A DNA stretch of 64,000 nt from Candidatus Thiodiazotropha sp. CDECU1 (GTDB lineage: Bacteria; Pseudomonadota; Gammaproteobacteria; Chromatiales; Chromatiaceae). The stretch lies in assembly GCF_963455295.1 (NCBI RefSeq), contig NZ_OY734020.1:1674001-1738000 (forward strand). Reading direction: 5' to 3'. Positions within the stretch are counted from its first letter, which is position 1, and each line of letters starts with the position of its first letter. Under the pieces are notes generated by a model. The model made no database searches. It was not told the origin of the DNA and was given only the letters and a program-made list of their open reading frames with translations. Both the position numbers and the translations under genes were made by a program. Shown here in pieces: positions 54,147-63,978 of the stretch.

Positions 54147-55460
54147 ATGCCGACTCTCCCACAGCTAAGACATACCCCCCTGCTGGGCGCCATTTTTCTA
54201 TGTTTTATCTCCGGCAATCTGTTTGCGGGGAGCGAAACGGAGCAGATTTCCCGGGAGATTGAATCGATGAAGCAGCGGATCCAGGAGCTGGAAAGGCTGT
54301 TGAAAGAGAGCCAGGGGGAAAAACACATCGAGAGTGAATCTGAAGAGGCGGATGCAGAAGTCGCCGCGGAACAGAGCGAGTCAACAGAGACGGCAACGGA
54401 CGGTATAAGGGTGGGCGGTGCTGTACGCTTGCAGTACAGCAACGAACGTTACAACGAAGGTAACCGGGATCGTAGCGGCGACTTCGATTTCGATATCTTC
54501 AGGTTGAATCTGGACGGCACCATCGGGGATCTCATCCTCTCCGCCGAGTGGCGCTGGTTTCAGTATATGAATGTGGTGCACCACGCCTGGTTCGGTTACG
54601 ACTTTTCCGAGCAGACCCAGGGTCAGCTCGGTATACATAAGGTCCCATTTGGTGTCTTGCCCTACAACTCGCACAATTTTTTCTTCAGCTCCAACTACTA
54701 TGTGGGTCTGGAGGACGATTACGATGCCGGTATCAAATTCCTGCATAAAACGGGGCCCTGGGACCTTCGCTTCGGCTTCTATCTGAATGATGAACAGGGT
54801 GGTGCGGACGGATATGTGGACAATCGTGAGGATCGTTACTCGTATGATGTGGTGGGTTACCGGGTCGCCGGTGAGGGCACCTTCGATGAGCCGGCCAATA
54901 TCCTGGCGGAGAACAACACCTGGAATGCCCGAGTCGCCTATCAACTCGAAATGAGCGACAAACTCAACATCGAACTGGGTGGCTCGGTCCAATATGGTTT
55001 ATTGCATGACGGCAGCGACAAGGTGGGTGACCACAATGCTTATGCGATACACCTGGTGGGAGATTACGGCCCTTGGAATCTCCAGTTACAGGCCACTACC
55101 TACGAGTATGATGTGGATGACGGTGCGGATCTGATGGCGGTCGGCGCCTACAGCTTCTACGACACCATTCCGGCACAAGCCGATACCTATACCGCCAACA
55201 TCGCCTACAGTCTGCCTGTCGTCTGGGGACCGGTTACCAACCTGACTTTCTATAACGATTATTCACTGATTACCAATAAGTCCGCCAATCTGGACGACAC
55301 TTGGATGAATGTGCTTGGCGTCGCTGTGTCCGCCGGTGGTCTCTATACCTATATCGATTTTATCAGCGCTGAGAATCAACCCTTTATCGGGGGCACTATG
55401 GGGAGTGATAGCGGGGATACCGAGCATCGATTCAATATCAATCTGGGTTACTACTTTTAG
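54147..55460 (+). CDS. outer-membrane porin with coiled-coil N-terminus
   Basis: 437 residues from the second ATG, with AAGGAG six bases before it. A signal peptide ends near NLFAGS, followed by a heptad-rich helix (QISREIESMKQRIQELERLLKESQ) as in trimeric porins, an acidic Glu/Ala linker, and a 16- to 18-stranded beta barrel ending in the outer-membrane Phe (NLGYYF). The coiled coil may bind peptidoglycan. Substrate unknown. Confidence 0.9.
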   Translation: MPTLPQLRHTPLLGAIFLCFISGNLFAGSETEQISREIESMKQRIQELERLLKESQGEKHIESESEEADAEVAAEQSESTETATDGIRVGGAVRLQYSNERYNEGNRDRSGDFDFDIFRLNLDGTIGDLILSAEWRWFQYMNVVHHAWFGYDFSEQTQGQLGIHKVPFGVLPYNSHNFFFSSNYYVGLEDDYDAGIKFLHKTGPWDLRFGFYLNDEQGGADGYVDNREDRYSYDVVGYRVAGEGTFDEPANILAENNTWNARVAYQLEMSDKLNIELGGSVQYGLLHDGSDKVGDHNAYAIHLVGDYGPWNLQLQATTYEYDVDDGADLMAVGAYSFYDTIPAQADTYTANIAYSLPVVWGPVTNLTFYNDYSLITNKSANLDDTWMNVLGVAVSAGGLYTYIDFISAENQPFIGGTMGSDSGDTEHRFNINLGYYF

Positions 55461-55533
55461 GTAGTTCTGAATATGCTTGGTTGAGCCATTAACTTGCGAG
55501 TCAAGACATCAATAGCACCAGATACGGTTCAGG

Positions 55534-57378
55534 TTATCCCTGCGCGGCACTCGCATTGTCGGCTGTTTTCACCTGATTGCGCCCGGCTTTTTTCGCGGCA
55601 TACATAGCCATATCGGCTGATTTGATCAGCTCTTTCCAGGATTCGGCGTGATCCGGGTAGGTGGCGACGCCGATACTGATGGTTAAGTTGATCTCTTCGT
55701 TGTTCTCCAGACGTATAGGATGATCGGCAACCCGCTTGCGAAGTCGCTCTGCCAGGTCTTTGGCTTGGTCGAGTGGCGTCTCGGAAAGGACAATGACAAA
55801 CTCCTCGCCACCATATCGAGCCGAAAAGTCCGTTTTGCGAATACTGCGTTCAAATAACGATGTTAAATTCGTCAGTACCGTATCTCCGATCTGGTGGCCG
55901 TATTGATCGTTGACACGTTTAAAATGGTCAATGTCCAGCATAAAGACCGATAGCCTGTGGTTATACCGAATGCATCGCGCTATTTCCCGGGTTAGCCGGG
56001 TTTCCAGCTCTTTACGGTTATAGAGGCCGGTTAGAGGGTCGTGTGTCGCCTGCTGTTTGAGTCTCTCTTCGGTCTCCTTTCTTGCTGAGATGTCGTGCAT
56101 GGTCACGAAGGCCTGGTAGGGGCTGTTCTCGCCCGGCATGAACTGGGGAATGGCGGTGATATTCAACCAGACGTAGACCTCTCTTTGAGGATTGAAGACG
56201 CCAAGAATAGTACCTTTCACAGGTTTGCCCGTGCGTAAGGCCTGCATCGAGGGATGCTGCTCGCCCGGTATCTCCGAGCCGTCTTCCCGGATCACCTTCC
56301 ATTGTGGATCCATAGAGGTCCTTCCCAGAAATTGATCACGGGTGATGCCGAACAGCTCCAATCCGGCGCGATTGATATCGAGCAGAACCCCGTCAGCTCT
56401 CTGGTAGAAGGCACCCTGAGCCATGTTCTCGAACAGGGTGCGAAATTTCACTTCATTGATTTTTAGATTGCGATGCTCTTTCCAGTGTTGATAAGCAAAG
56501 AGGGCCAGCAGAATAAGTGAGATCGAGCCCATTAATCCGGTGGCCACCTGGAAGTAGAGCAGCTTTTGGTTTTTTTCCCTATCCAATATGCCTAGCCATT
56601 TTTCCCGAATCTGCTCATAGGTTCCATTGGCGATGACGACCGAAAGTCCCTCGTTGAGTAGTGCAAGCAACTCCTTGTTTCCCTCCGTGACCGCGAAACA
56701 GAAATCCTGCTTAAGGCCCGGCAGGGGGGCAATGGCCGTTGTTATGTTATTCAGTCCAAGCTTGTCGATCAGCGTGAGACCGACCAGCCGCTGTGCCACG
56801 ACCGCATCGATATCTCCTTCGGACAATTGCATGAATGCGTCTTCATAGGATCTTGTCGCCACAATCCGGTCGGTAATTCCCTCCCGTCGTACATACTCTT
56901 CCGCATTGTCACCCTGCAAGACACCGACGCTTCGACCGGCTAAATCTTCCGGCACCTTAATGCGATTTTCGTCATCACGCACGAAAACCGCGCCATAAAG
57001 ACTGATGTAGGGTACGGTGAAATCGAAGAATGCTTCCCGTTCCGGGGTGCGGCCCACGAGCGGGAGTGCCTCAAGGTGACCCGCCTCAAGATCCTGTTTG
57101 ATGTCCGCCCAGGGGCCGACCGCAAAAGTGACTTCGCGGCCCATGGCCTGGACGGCGGCCTGCATCAGTTCGACAGAGAAGCCGCCGGCACTGTTGTCTT
57201 CATGCACAACGGAGAAGGGAGGGTAGTCGAGTTCACTCGCCGAGCGTACTGGAGGCGGGTCAGCCTGGCAGAATAGAGGCAGCAGCCAGACGCTAAAACC
57301 GATGGCGAAGTGTGCTGTATGCATCCAAAGATGGCGGAGACTGTTTCTTGCTGATCTAAAAAACACAGCCATGAACAT
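55534..57378 (-). CDS. periplasmic SBP_bac_3 sensor with PAS and GGDEF domains
   Basis: 614 residues from the ATG at 57,378, eight bases after a GGAG. A signal/anchor helix (FAIGFSVWLLPLFCQA) is followed by an amino-acid-binding-type SBP_bac_3 domain (SELDYPPFSVVHEDNSAGGFSVELM to IREKWLGIL), a membrane helix (GLMGSISLILLALFAYQHW), one PAS (about 315-440) and a GGDEF with intact YGGEEFVIVL and an RxxD I-site. It probably makes c-di-GMP when a small amino acid or similar ligand is bound outside the membrane. Confidence 0.93.
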   Translation of the reverse strand: MFMAVFFRSARNSLRHLWMHTAHFAIGFSVWLLPLFCQADPPPVRSASELDYPPFSVVHEDNSAGGFSVELMQAAVQAMGREVTFAVGPWADIKQDLEAGHLEALPLVGRTPEREAFFDFTVPYISLYGAVFVRDDENRIKVPEDLAGRSVGVLQGDNAEEYVRREGITDRIVATRSYEDAFMQLSEGDIDAVVAQRLVGLTLIDKLGLNNITTAIAPLPGLKQDFCFAVTEGNKELLALLNEGLSVVIANGTYEQIREKWLGILDREKNQKLLYFQVATGLMGSISLILLALFAYQHWKEHRNLKINEVKFRTLFENMAQGAFYQRADGVLLDINRAGLELFGITRDQFLGRTSMDPQWKVIREDGSEIPGEQHPSMQALRTGKPVKGTILGVFNPQREVYVWLNITAIPQFMPGENSPYQAFVTMHDISARKETEERLKQQATHDPLTGLYNRKELETRLTREIARCIRYNHRLSVFMLDIDHFKRVNDQYGHQIGDTVLTNLTSLFERSIRKTDFSARYGGEEFVIVLSETPLDQAKDLAERLRKRVADHPIRLENNEEINLTISIGVATYPDHAESWKELIKSADMAMYAAKKAGRNQVKTADNASAAQG

Positions 57379-57503
57379 AAGGTTCTCCAGGCAGTCCAAT
57401 TAGCCATCCTGGCTGGATCTTGTAAATCACCTACAGATTTATATGGTTATTGGCAGGATGCATCAGATCTGCAGGATTGTCGAGCGCTCTTTTCTGGATT
57501 CGA

Positions 57504-58289
57504 TCATGCCGACTGCCGAACAAGCTGAGTCACACCGAACAACATGGCCGCCGCCACCACAACCGAAGGTCCGGCCGGTGTATCCCATTGCCAGGAGCCG
57601 GCAAGTCCCAGGACCACAGAGAGTGCCCCGACTGCCGCTGCGAATAAAGCCATCTGCTCCGGGGTGCGGCTGAAACGCCTGGCCGCCGCTGCCGGAATGA
57701 TCATCATGGAGGTGATCAGCAACACCCCCACGATCTTCATGGAGACCGCAATCACCAGGGCGATGAGGAGCATGAAGACCAGCCGTATTCGACCCACCGG
57801 CACCCCCTCCACCTGGGCAAGCTCCTGGTGAACGGTGAGGGATAGGAGAGGGCGCCAGATCAGGATAAGTACCATTAGCACCACCACCCCGCCACCCCAG
57901 ACCCAAAGCAGGTCGGTGGTGGTCACCGCCAGGATATCGCCGAACAGATAGCCCATCAGATCGATCCTCACCGAACTTTGAAAGGCCATCACCACCAGGC
58001 CCAGGGAGAGTGCGCTATGGGCCAGGATACCGAGCTGGGTATCCTGGGAGAGTTGGCGGTTGCCACTCATGGCCACCAGCAGCAGCGCCAACAGGATGCC
58101 GAGCAATATCACGGCGAGATTGAGATTGATCCCCAGCAGAAATCCGAGGGCGACCCCAAGCAGGGCGGAGTGGGCCAGGGTATCGCCGAAGTAGGCCATG
58201 CGTCGCCATACCACGAATACACCCAGCGGGCCTGTCACCAGGGCAACCCCCAGCCCGGCGATCAGTGCATACAGTAAAAAGTCATCCAT
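57504..58289 (-). CDS. znuB: ZnuB, zinc ABC transporter permease
   Basis: 261 residues, about eight helices; the start at 58,289 follows AGGA by eight bases and lies inside the znuC end, so translation is coupled. The family stretch [25 protein letters not shown] near residue 26 and [35 protein letters not shown] near 170 are typical of ZnuB/MntB. It forms the inner-membrane channel for Zn2+. Confidence 0.95.
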   Translation of the reverse strand: MDDFLLYALIAGLGVALVTGPLGVFVVWRRMAYFGDTLAHSALLGVALGFLLGINLNLAVILLGILLALLLVAMSGNRQLSQDTQLGILAHSALSLGLVVMAFQSSVRIDLMGYLFGDILAVTTTDLLWVWGGGVVVLMVLILIWRPLLSLTVHQELAQVEGVPVGRIRLVFMLLIALVIAVSMKIVGVLLITSMMIIPAAAARRFSRTPEQMALFAAAVGALSVVLGLAGSWQWDTPAGPSVVVAAAMLFGVTQLVRQSA

Positions 58290-59052
58290 GGGTGTGATCC
58301 TCATGGCTGGGCTTTATGTCGCCATGAATGTCATGGGTGTGGTCGTGGTGATGGGTGTAGACTGCCAGCCTGGCGCTGGCCGGCGCGCCGAACAACTCCA
58401 GATAGGCGGGGTGTTGACTGACGCTCTCCGGATGTCCCGAGCAGCAGACATGCTGGTTCAGGCAGAGTACCTGGTCGGTGGTGGCCATCACCAGATGGAG
58501 GTCGTGGGAGATCATCAACACGCCGCAGCCGAAGCGATCGCGGATCGCAGTGATCAGGGCAAACAGGGATGCCTGGCCGGTGACGTCGACCCCCTGCACG
58601 GGTTCATCCAGGACCAGCAGATCCGGTTGCCGCATCAAAGCCCTGGCGAGCAGTACCCGTTGGCGTTCGCCTCCAGAGAGCCGTTGCATCGGCTGTTGCA
58701 TGAATTTGTCAATCGCCAACTCATCCACAATCCCCTTGATTTCGCGGTTGCTTCTCTGAGCCCCCAGGGATAAAAAGCGGGCAACGGTCAAAGGCATGTT
58801 ATCCGAGAGGGCCAGTTGTTGCGGCATATAACCGATACGCAGATCTGGCCTTAGGTTCACTTCACCGGTATCGGCCTTGAGCAGACCGAGGATGATGCGC
58901 ACCAGGGTGGTCTTGCCCGCGCCGTTGGGGCCGATCAGGGTAACGATCTCTCCCGGGTCCACTTTGAGGCTGACGCCTTCCAGGAGCTGCCGGCCCTGGA
59001 GCCTGACGCTGATATCCCTGACCGTCACCAGTGGTGTATGGTTGTTAGCCAT
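58282..59052 (-). CDS. znuC: ZnuC, zinc ABC transporter ATPase
   Basis: 256 residues from the ATG at 59,052. Walker [11 protein letters not shown], signature [16 protein letters not shown], Walker [13 protein letters not shown] and the switch His in ISHDLHLVM are intact. A histidine-rich tail ([14 protein letters not shown]) suits a zinc protein. It overlaps zur by eight bases. It is the only zinc ATPase in the window, although there are two permeases. Confidence 0.96.
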   Translation of the reverse strand: MANNHTPLVTVRDISVRLQGRQLLEGVSLKVDPGEIVTLIGPNGAGKTTLVRIILGLLKADTGEVNLRPDLRIGYMPQQLALSDNMPLTVARFLSLGAQRSNREIKGIVDELAIDKFMQQPMQRLSGGERQRVLLARALMRQPDLLVLDEPVQGVDVTGQASLFALITAIRDRFGCGVLMISHDLHLVMATTDQVLCLNQHVCCSGHPESVSQHPAYLELFGAPASARLAVYTHHHDHTHDIHGDIKPSHEDHTHG

Positions 59053-59548
59053 CCCGATGCATTCTCTTGCATTGGGTACAGATGCCCGTGATTTCAATGC
59101 TTCTTCCCTCGACACTGAAGCCGATCTGCTTGGCATGCCTGGCTATGGCGGATTCCACCTTGCTGTCATCAAGCTCGGCGGCCTGACCACAACTTTGACA
59201 GATAAAAAATTGTGCCGCATGGTCGAGTCCCGGATGGTCGCACCCGACAAAGGCATTCAAAGAGTTGATGCGATGAATGAGTTGGTGCTCGAGGAGAAAA
59301 TCGAGGGAGCGATAGACCGTGGGAGGCGCCGCCTTGTGTCCATCCAATGTCAACTGTTGCAGCAGGTCGTAGGCCCCCACCGGTCGATGATTGGCCCAGA
59401 TCAGTTCCAGTACCCGGTGGCGCAGTTTGGTCAGACGCAGCCCCTTTGTCCGACAGTAGTCTTCCGCATTCTGCAAGGCCTTCTGCACGCAGTGTCGATG
59501 ATCATGATCGGCTGGGGGAAATTTGTGCCACTGCTTGGATTGACTCAT
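59045..59548 (-). CDS. zur: Zur, zinc uptake regulator (Fur family)
   Basis: 167 residues from the ATG at 59,548, overlapping znuA by four bases. N-terminal winged HTH ([44 protein letters not shown]), then the Zur-specific [20 protein letters not shown] and the late CTQCKRMH, giving two Cys pairs for structural zinc. It would repress the locus when zinc is plentiful. It is the second gene of znuA-zur-znuC-znuB. Confidence 0.95.
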   Translation of the reverse strand: MSQSKQWHKFPPADHDHRHCVQKALQNAEDYCRTKGLRLTKLRHRVLELIWANHRPVGAYDLLQQLTLDGHKAAPPTVYRSLDFLLEHQLIHRINSLNAFVGCDHPGLDHAAQFFICQSCGQAAELDDSKVESAIARHAKQIGFSVEGRSIEITGICTQCKRMHRDG

Positions 59549-60510
59549 TGCTGTTGCTCCATGGAGAGACAGTTGAGCAGATCGTCGGCAAGCCCCCTGA
59601 GCAACGAGAAATAACAATCGGGCCCTGTCGGCAGCTGCATACCCAGCGGATCCAACTGGCCGATCTTCACCCCCAGACCCTCCGCCAGGGTGTTCACAAG
59701 CTTTGGTTCGAATTGGGGCTCGGTGAAGAGGCAACGGGCGTCTCTCTGTTTGATTGTCTGCCGTAAGCGATGGATATGCCGTGCACCGGACAACTGTTCC
59801 GGGCTAATGTTCACCGTGCCCAGGGTATGCATGCCATAGTGTGCTTCGAAATATTGGTAGGCATCGTGAAATACAATATAAGGGGCGCTCGCAATCGTCG
59901 CTAGATCAGCCTGGATCTGACGATCAAGAGTTTTCAGCCGGTTTAAGAGACGCTGGCTGTTATTGCTGTAGCTGGCGCTATTGGCGTTATCCAATTCGAT
60001 CAGCTTTCCGGTCAAGTGGCGAACCATCGCTGCCGCATTTTCCGGCGACAGCCAGATATGGTTGTCATATACATTCGGTTTTGGGGATTGATCCGGATGA
60101 TCGCTCTGCTGGTTGTGATGCTGCCCATGCGAGTGCCACTCATGCCGATCGCGCATGGGCAGCAGGAGAAGATCAGGGGTTTCCATCAAACTCACCACCT
60201 CGGCCCGATAGGCTTGGGGTTTTAACAGATGGGAGAGGGCAGGCTCCAGTTCGGTCCCAACCCAGACGATCAAATCCGCCTCGTTCAACAGCCTGATCTG
60301 GGAGGGCTTGAGGCTCGTGCTGTGGGGTGACTGACTATCGCCCAGGAGTAGCTGTGGTTCCGCCACGCCCCGCATCAAGCCTGCCAGCAACGAATGCACC
60401 GGCTTCAGGGTGGCCACCACTTTCAGTGCTCCGTGGGCGTTACCTGACAGGGCGAAAAGAAACGCTGCCATAATGATGAGCAATCGCACTGTCGGCACGC
60501 TTTCCCCCAT
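59545..60510 (-). CDS. znuA: ZnuA, zinc-binding periplasmic protein
   Basis: 321 residues. Signal peptide to about residue 27 (AHG). Zinc ligands expected for the cluster A-I fold are visible: a His in KPVHSLLAGLM, a His-rich loop (HEWHSHGQHHNQQSDHP), DNHIWLSPENA and FHDAYQYFEAHYG. It delivers zinc to ZnuB/ZnuC. First gene of the leftward operon; the Zur palindrome lies 38 bases upstream. Confidence 0.96.
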   Translation of the reverse strand: MGESVPTVRLLIIMAAFLFALSGNAHGALKVVATLKPVHSLLAGLMRGVAEPQLLLGDSQSPHSTSLKPSQIRLLNEADLIVWVGTELEPALSHLLKPQAYRAEVVSLMETPDLLLLPMRDRHEWHSHGQHHNQQSDHPDQSPKPNVYDNHIWLSPENAAAMVRHLTGKLIELDNANSASYSNNSQRLLNRLKTLDRQIQADLATIASAPYIVFHDAYQYFEAHYGMHTLGTVNISPEQLSGARHIHRLRQTIKQRDARCLFTEPQFEPKLVNTLAEGLGVKIGQLDPLGMQLPTGPDCYFSLLRGLADDLLNCLSMEQQQ

Positions 60511-60547
60511 GCTATTTGCATAAAAAATAAAGGTTGTCTGTAATGTT

Positions 60548-60564
60548 ATGTTATATTATAACAT
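60548..60564. promoter_or_regulatory. probable Zur box between the two zinc operons
   Basis: ATGTTATATTATAACAT, a perfect palindrome around a central T, close to the gammaproteobacterial Zur consensus (TGTTATANTATAACA). It sits between znuA (leftward) and the rightward zinc operon, so one site could control both. Confidence 0.85.
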
Positions 60565-60649
60565 TATCTAGGGTTACCGGGATAGACGTTGACATAACCG
60601 CATATGTGTCAATACTCCATCCAGGTCTGTGTTAATCAGTGGAGATGAT

Positions 60650-60922
60650 ATGAGGAGATATCTACAGGGATTGCTCGCCCTCTGTCTCCTGCTGTCTCAG
60701 GCCGGATGGCTGGACCATCTGTACCATCAGCATGACCTGAATCATGATGAGGTGTGTGAGCAATGTTTGATGGGTTTTGCCAAAGACCATGCGCCCACCG
60801 TTTCAGACAGCCTCAGTTTTCTAAAACCTGCTTATTTTCTCACACCAGACCTCTTCCAATCGGATCTCAGAGTGGCATGGACCGGCCCCTATCTTAGCCG
60901 GGCTCCGCCACACTCTCTCTGA
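60650..60922 (+). CDS. small His/Cys protein in the zinc locus
   Basis: 90 residues from the ATG at 60,650 (GGAG six bases upstream). An N-terminal hydrophobic helix (LQGLLALCLLLSQAGW) could be a signal or anchor. Then comes DHLYHQHDLNHDEVCEQCLMG, with four His and a CxxC. This resembles DUF2946-like small periplasmic proteins. Its position directly under the Zur box suggests it binds or relays zinc. Role unknown. Confidence 0.8.
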   Translation: MRRYLQGLLALCLLLSQAGWLDHLYHQHDLNHDEVCEQCLMGFAKDHAPTVSDSLSFLKPAYFLTPDLFQSDLRVAWTGPYLSRAPPHSL

Positions 60923-61001
60923 CTCAGAGACACAAACACAATTTATTTTTGATTACGGATGTGTGCACACAGCACATGTCTATGTTTGTTGGAGAACCGA
61001 C

Positions 61002-62204
61002 ATGCTCTTACGGCTTTCAATGGTGTCAGCGATGTCGCTGGCAACCCTCTCCACCGCATTTGCGGAGGGGAGTAGTTTCAATCCCGATATCAGTCTGATC
61101 CTGGATGGGCGTTTCACTGCGTTTGATAATGAATCCGATTATGAACTGCCCGGCTTTATGCTGGGTGGAGAAGCGGGCCGCGGGGAGGAGGGGTTCCACC
61201 TTGGCCATAACGAGCTGGCCATCAGTGCGAATGTGGATGATCTCTTCTACGGCAAGTTGACCACTGCGATTGCCGACCACGAAGGCGATACGGAGGTGGA
61301 GTTGGAAGAGGCCTTCATCGAGACAGTGGCCCTGGGTAACGGCTTGAACATCAAAGCCGGGCGCTTCTTTTCAGGGATCGGTTATCTCAATCAGCAACAT
61401 GGCCACGCCTGGGATTTTGTCGATGCGCCATTGGTCTATCGCGGCCTCTTCGGTGATCAACTGATCGATGACGGTGTGCAGGTCAGTTGGGTTGCCCCCA
61501 CCGATCTCTATCTGCTGCTGGGTGGTGAGCTGCTGCGTGGTGAGCGCTTCCCTGCAGCCGGCGCCAGCAATGACGGCAAGGGCGCCAGTTCCCTGTTCGC
61601 TAAATTAGGGGGCGACATCGGAGCGAGTCATGCCTGGCAGGTGGGATTCTCCCACTGGCAGGCCGATGTGGAGGAGCGTACATCCGGTGGTCATCACCAT
61701 GATGATGGAGCAGAGGAGACGCCCACCTATAGTGGTGACAGCCGTGTCAGCGGTATCGATTTCGTCTGGAAATGGGCCCCCTTGGGTAATGCCAGCGAGC
61801 GGAATTTCAAGCTGCAAGGGGAGTACTTTATCCGCGACGAGGAGGGTGACGTGATCATGGATGACGGTTCGGAATCCCCTGAATCGAGCACCTATGACGG
61901 TGAGCAGAAGGGGTGGTATCTGCAGGCCGTCTATCAGTTCATGCCTCGCTGGCGTGTGGGTCTGCGCTATGACTGGCTCGAATCGGACAACCGGGGATCG
62001 GATGAGGAGGTATTGGCGGAGGCGGGACTCGATGACGAGGGCCATACGCCGGAGCGGGTCACCTTGATGGCCGACTACTCCCACAGCGAGTACAGCAGGC
62101 TGCGGCTGCAGTATGCCAAGGATGACTCATATGAGGACTCGGACGACATCCTGACCCTGCAGTTCATTATGAGCCTTGGACCCCATGGGGCACACCAATT
62201 TTAG
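61002..62204 (+). CDS. zinc-locus outer-membrane protein
   Basis: 400 residues from the ATG at 61,002 with GGAGAA just before it. Signal peptide to about residue 21 (AFA). The mature chain alternates beta strands in the style of a porin (KLTTAIADHEGDTEVELEEA, GWYLQAVYQFMPRWRVGLRYDW). A long His-rich loop (GGHHHDDG) could capture zinc. It is probably a Zur-controlled outer-membrane channel, in the same operon as the second binding protein. Confidence 0.88.
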   Translation: MLLRLSMVSAMSLATLSTAFAEGSSFNPDISLILDGRFTAFDNESDYELPGFMLGGEAGRGEEGFHLGHNELAISANVDDLFYGKLTTAIADHEGDTEVELEEAFIETVALGNGLNIKAGRFFSGIGYLNQQHGHAWDFVDAPLVYRGLFGDQLIDDGVQVSWVAPTDLYLLLGGELLRGERFPAAGASNDGKGASSLFAKLGGDIGASHAWQVGFSHWQADVEERTSGGHHHDDGAEETPTYSGDSRVSGIDFVWKWAPLGNASERNFKLQGEYFIRDEEGDVIMDDGSESPESSTYDGEQKGWYLQAVYQFMPRWRVGLRYDWLESDNRGSDEEVLAEAGLDDEGHTPERVTLMADYSHSEYSRLRLQYAKDDSYEDSDDILTLQFIMSLGPHGAHQF

Positions 62205-62214
62205 GAGTCCAGCG

Positions 62215-63120
62215 ATGACATTAAAATACCGTATCCTTTTGTTGTCATTGGCATGGGGATTGAGCAACAGCGCTATGGCGGCACTCAGTGTCTTCGCATG
62301 TGAGCCGGAGTGGGCATCCCTTACCCAGGCCCTGGGTGGGGATCGGGTGAAGGTGGTCTCCGCCACCACTGCCCACCAGGATCCCCATCGCATCGAAGCA
62401 CGGCCCAGCCTGATCGCCAAGGTGCGGCGTGCCGATCTGCTGGTCTGCAGCGGCGCCGAGCTGGAGATCGGCTGGTTGCCGATGCTGCAGCGCCAGGCTG
62501 GCAATCGAAAGGTACTGCCCGGGCAGATCGGCTATTTTGAAGCGGCCCAACAGATTCAACGCCTGGGGATTCCCGACAGTCTGGATCGCTCAATGGGGGA
62601 TGTGCACGCTTCGGGCAATCCCCACGTCCATCTCGATCCGCGCAGGCTGCAGACCATCGCCATCGCCCTGAGCGAACGCCTGGTAAGCCTCGACCCATCC
62701 AACAGGGACTACTTTCACCAGCGGCTGGAGGATTTTTCCCAGCGGTGGCAGGACGCACTGCTGCGGTGGCAAACCCGTGCCGAGCCACTCAAGGGTGTGC
62801 GGATGGTGGTTCATCATCAGGATTGGGAGTATCTCTTTGATTGGTTGGGTATGGTCAAGAGTGGATCGTTGGAACCAAAACCTGGTTTACCCACATCTTC
62901 GGGACATCTGGCGAAACTGAAAAATAGCCTGCTGCAAGAACCGGCCATTGCCATCATCCATACCCACTACCAGAATCCCAAGGCAGCAAAGAGGTTATCG
63001 CAACTCACCGGGATACCCGCTGTGGAACTTCCCTACACCGTGGGCGGCGCAGAGGGTGTAGACGATCTGTTCAGCCTGTTCGAGGTGACCCTGGATCGTC
63101 TGCTTGAGATGCTGCCGTGA
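62215..63120 (+). CDS. second zinc/manganese-type periplasmic binding protein
   Basis: 301 residues from the ATG at 62,215 with AGGAG upstream. Signal peptide to about residue 23 (AMA). Cluster A-I binding protein: ACEPEWASLTQALGGDRVKV, QDPHRIEARPSLIAKVRRAD, GNPHVHLDPRR, MVVHHQDWEYLFDWLGM and TGIPAVELPYTVGG. It lacks the long His loop of ZnuA. The next gene overlaps its stop, so it works with the second permease. Confidence 0.93.
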   Translation: MTLKYRILLLSLAWGLSNSAMAALSVFACEPEWASLTQALGGDRVKVVSATTAHQDPHRIEARPSLIAKVRRADLLVCSGAELEIGWLPMLQRQAGNRKVLPGQIGYFEAAQQIQRLGIPDSLDRSMGDVHASGNPHVHLDPRRLQTIAIALSERLVSLDPSNRDYFHQRLEDFSQRWQDALLRWQTRAEPLKGVRMVVHHQDWEYLFDWLGMVKSGSLEPKPGLPTSSGHLAKLKNSLLQEPAIAIIHTHYQNPKAAKRLSQLTGIPAVELPYTVGGAEGVDDLFSLFEVTLDRLLEMLP

Positions 63121-63896
63121 ACTGGGAGGGGCTCGACATCACTATCCTCGGACCAGCCTTCCTGGCAGGCCTGGTAGTGGCTTCCACCCACGTGCCCCTG
63201 GGTCGACAGGTGTTGAAGCGGGGGATCATCTTTCTCGATCTGGCGGTAGCGCAGACGGCAGGCATGGGTATTGTGGCCGCCCACAGCCTGCATTGGGAAC
63301 CGGGGGGTTGGCAGGTCCAGCTGATTGCTGTCGGCGCTGCTGTGGCTGCAGCCTTTCTCATTCATCTGACCGAGCGTAAATGGCCGGAGATTCAAGAGGC
63401 ATTGATTGGCAGTCTGTTTATCCTCGCCTCCAGTGGCAGCATCCTGCTGTTGGCCGCCAATCCCCATGGCGGGGAGCAGCTGAAGGAGCTGTTGGTGGGG
63501 CAGATCCTCTGGGTCGGCTACCAACAGATCATTCCCGTGGCGCTGCTCTATGCGCTCGTGCTCGGAGTATGGTTTTCACCCTTGCGCAAAGGCTCCACGC
63601 TGGTCTTCTACCTGCTGTTTGCAGTGGCCATCACCGCCTCTGTGCAACTGGTGGGTGTTTTTCTGGTCTTCGCCACCCTCATTCTCCCTGCCTTGGCTGT
63701 ACGCCAGCGGGAGAGGAAAGCCGATTACTTCGGCTATTTGATTGCGGCAACAGGATATGGTTTGGGATTGGTGCTGGCTGCGCTGTTCGATCTGCCGGCA
63801 GGGGCAATGATCGTATATACCCTGGCGATAGCATCGCTCCTGGGTGGTTGGTTGCTGCGAGGGAAACCCGTCATACCGGAGACCGGAGTATCGTAA
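63117..63896 (+). CDS. second metal ABC transporter permease
   Basis: 259 residues from a GTG overlapping the previous TGA. ZnuB/TroC family: LVVASTHVPLGRQVLKRGIIFLDLAVAQTAGMGI near residue 20, YLLFAVAITASVQLVGVFLVFATLILPALAVR near 165. No ATPase gene follows before the REP pair, so this permease would need ZnuC or an ATPase elsewhere. Confidence 0.93.
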   Translation: MNWEGLDITILGPAFLAGLVVASTHVPLGRQVLKRGIIFLDLAVAQTAGMGIVAAHSLHWEPGGWQVQLIAVGAAVAAAFLIHLTERKWPEIQEALIGSLFILASSGSILLLAANPHGGEQLKELLVGQILWVGYQQIIPVALLYALVLGVWFSPLRKGSTLVFYLLFAVAITASVQLVGVFLVFATLILPALAVRQRERKADYFGYLIAATGYGLGLVLAALFDLPAGAMIVYTLAIASLLGGWLLRGKPVIPETGVS

Positions 63897-63919
63897 AGCT
63901 GCCACTTTTCAGAGAAAAA

Positions 63920-63978
63920 CGGTGCGGCAAGCCGCACCCTACGGGCAATTTATATGTAGGGTGCGGCTTGCCGCACCG
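63920..63978. repeat. REP pair (BIME-like), copy 2
   Basis: The same two GTAG-footed hairpins as at 946-1004, again head to head, after the last zinc gene. A different 20-base spacer separates them. Confidence 0.85.

Noticed and set aside
54381-54992. 203-codon minus-strand frame inside the porin gene
   Set aside because: The plus-strand porin has a signal peptide, coiled coil and barrel; the antisense frame has none of these.
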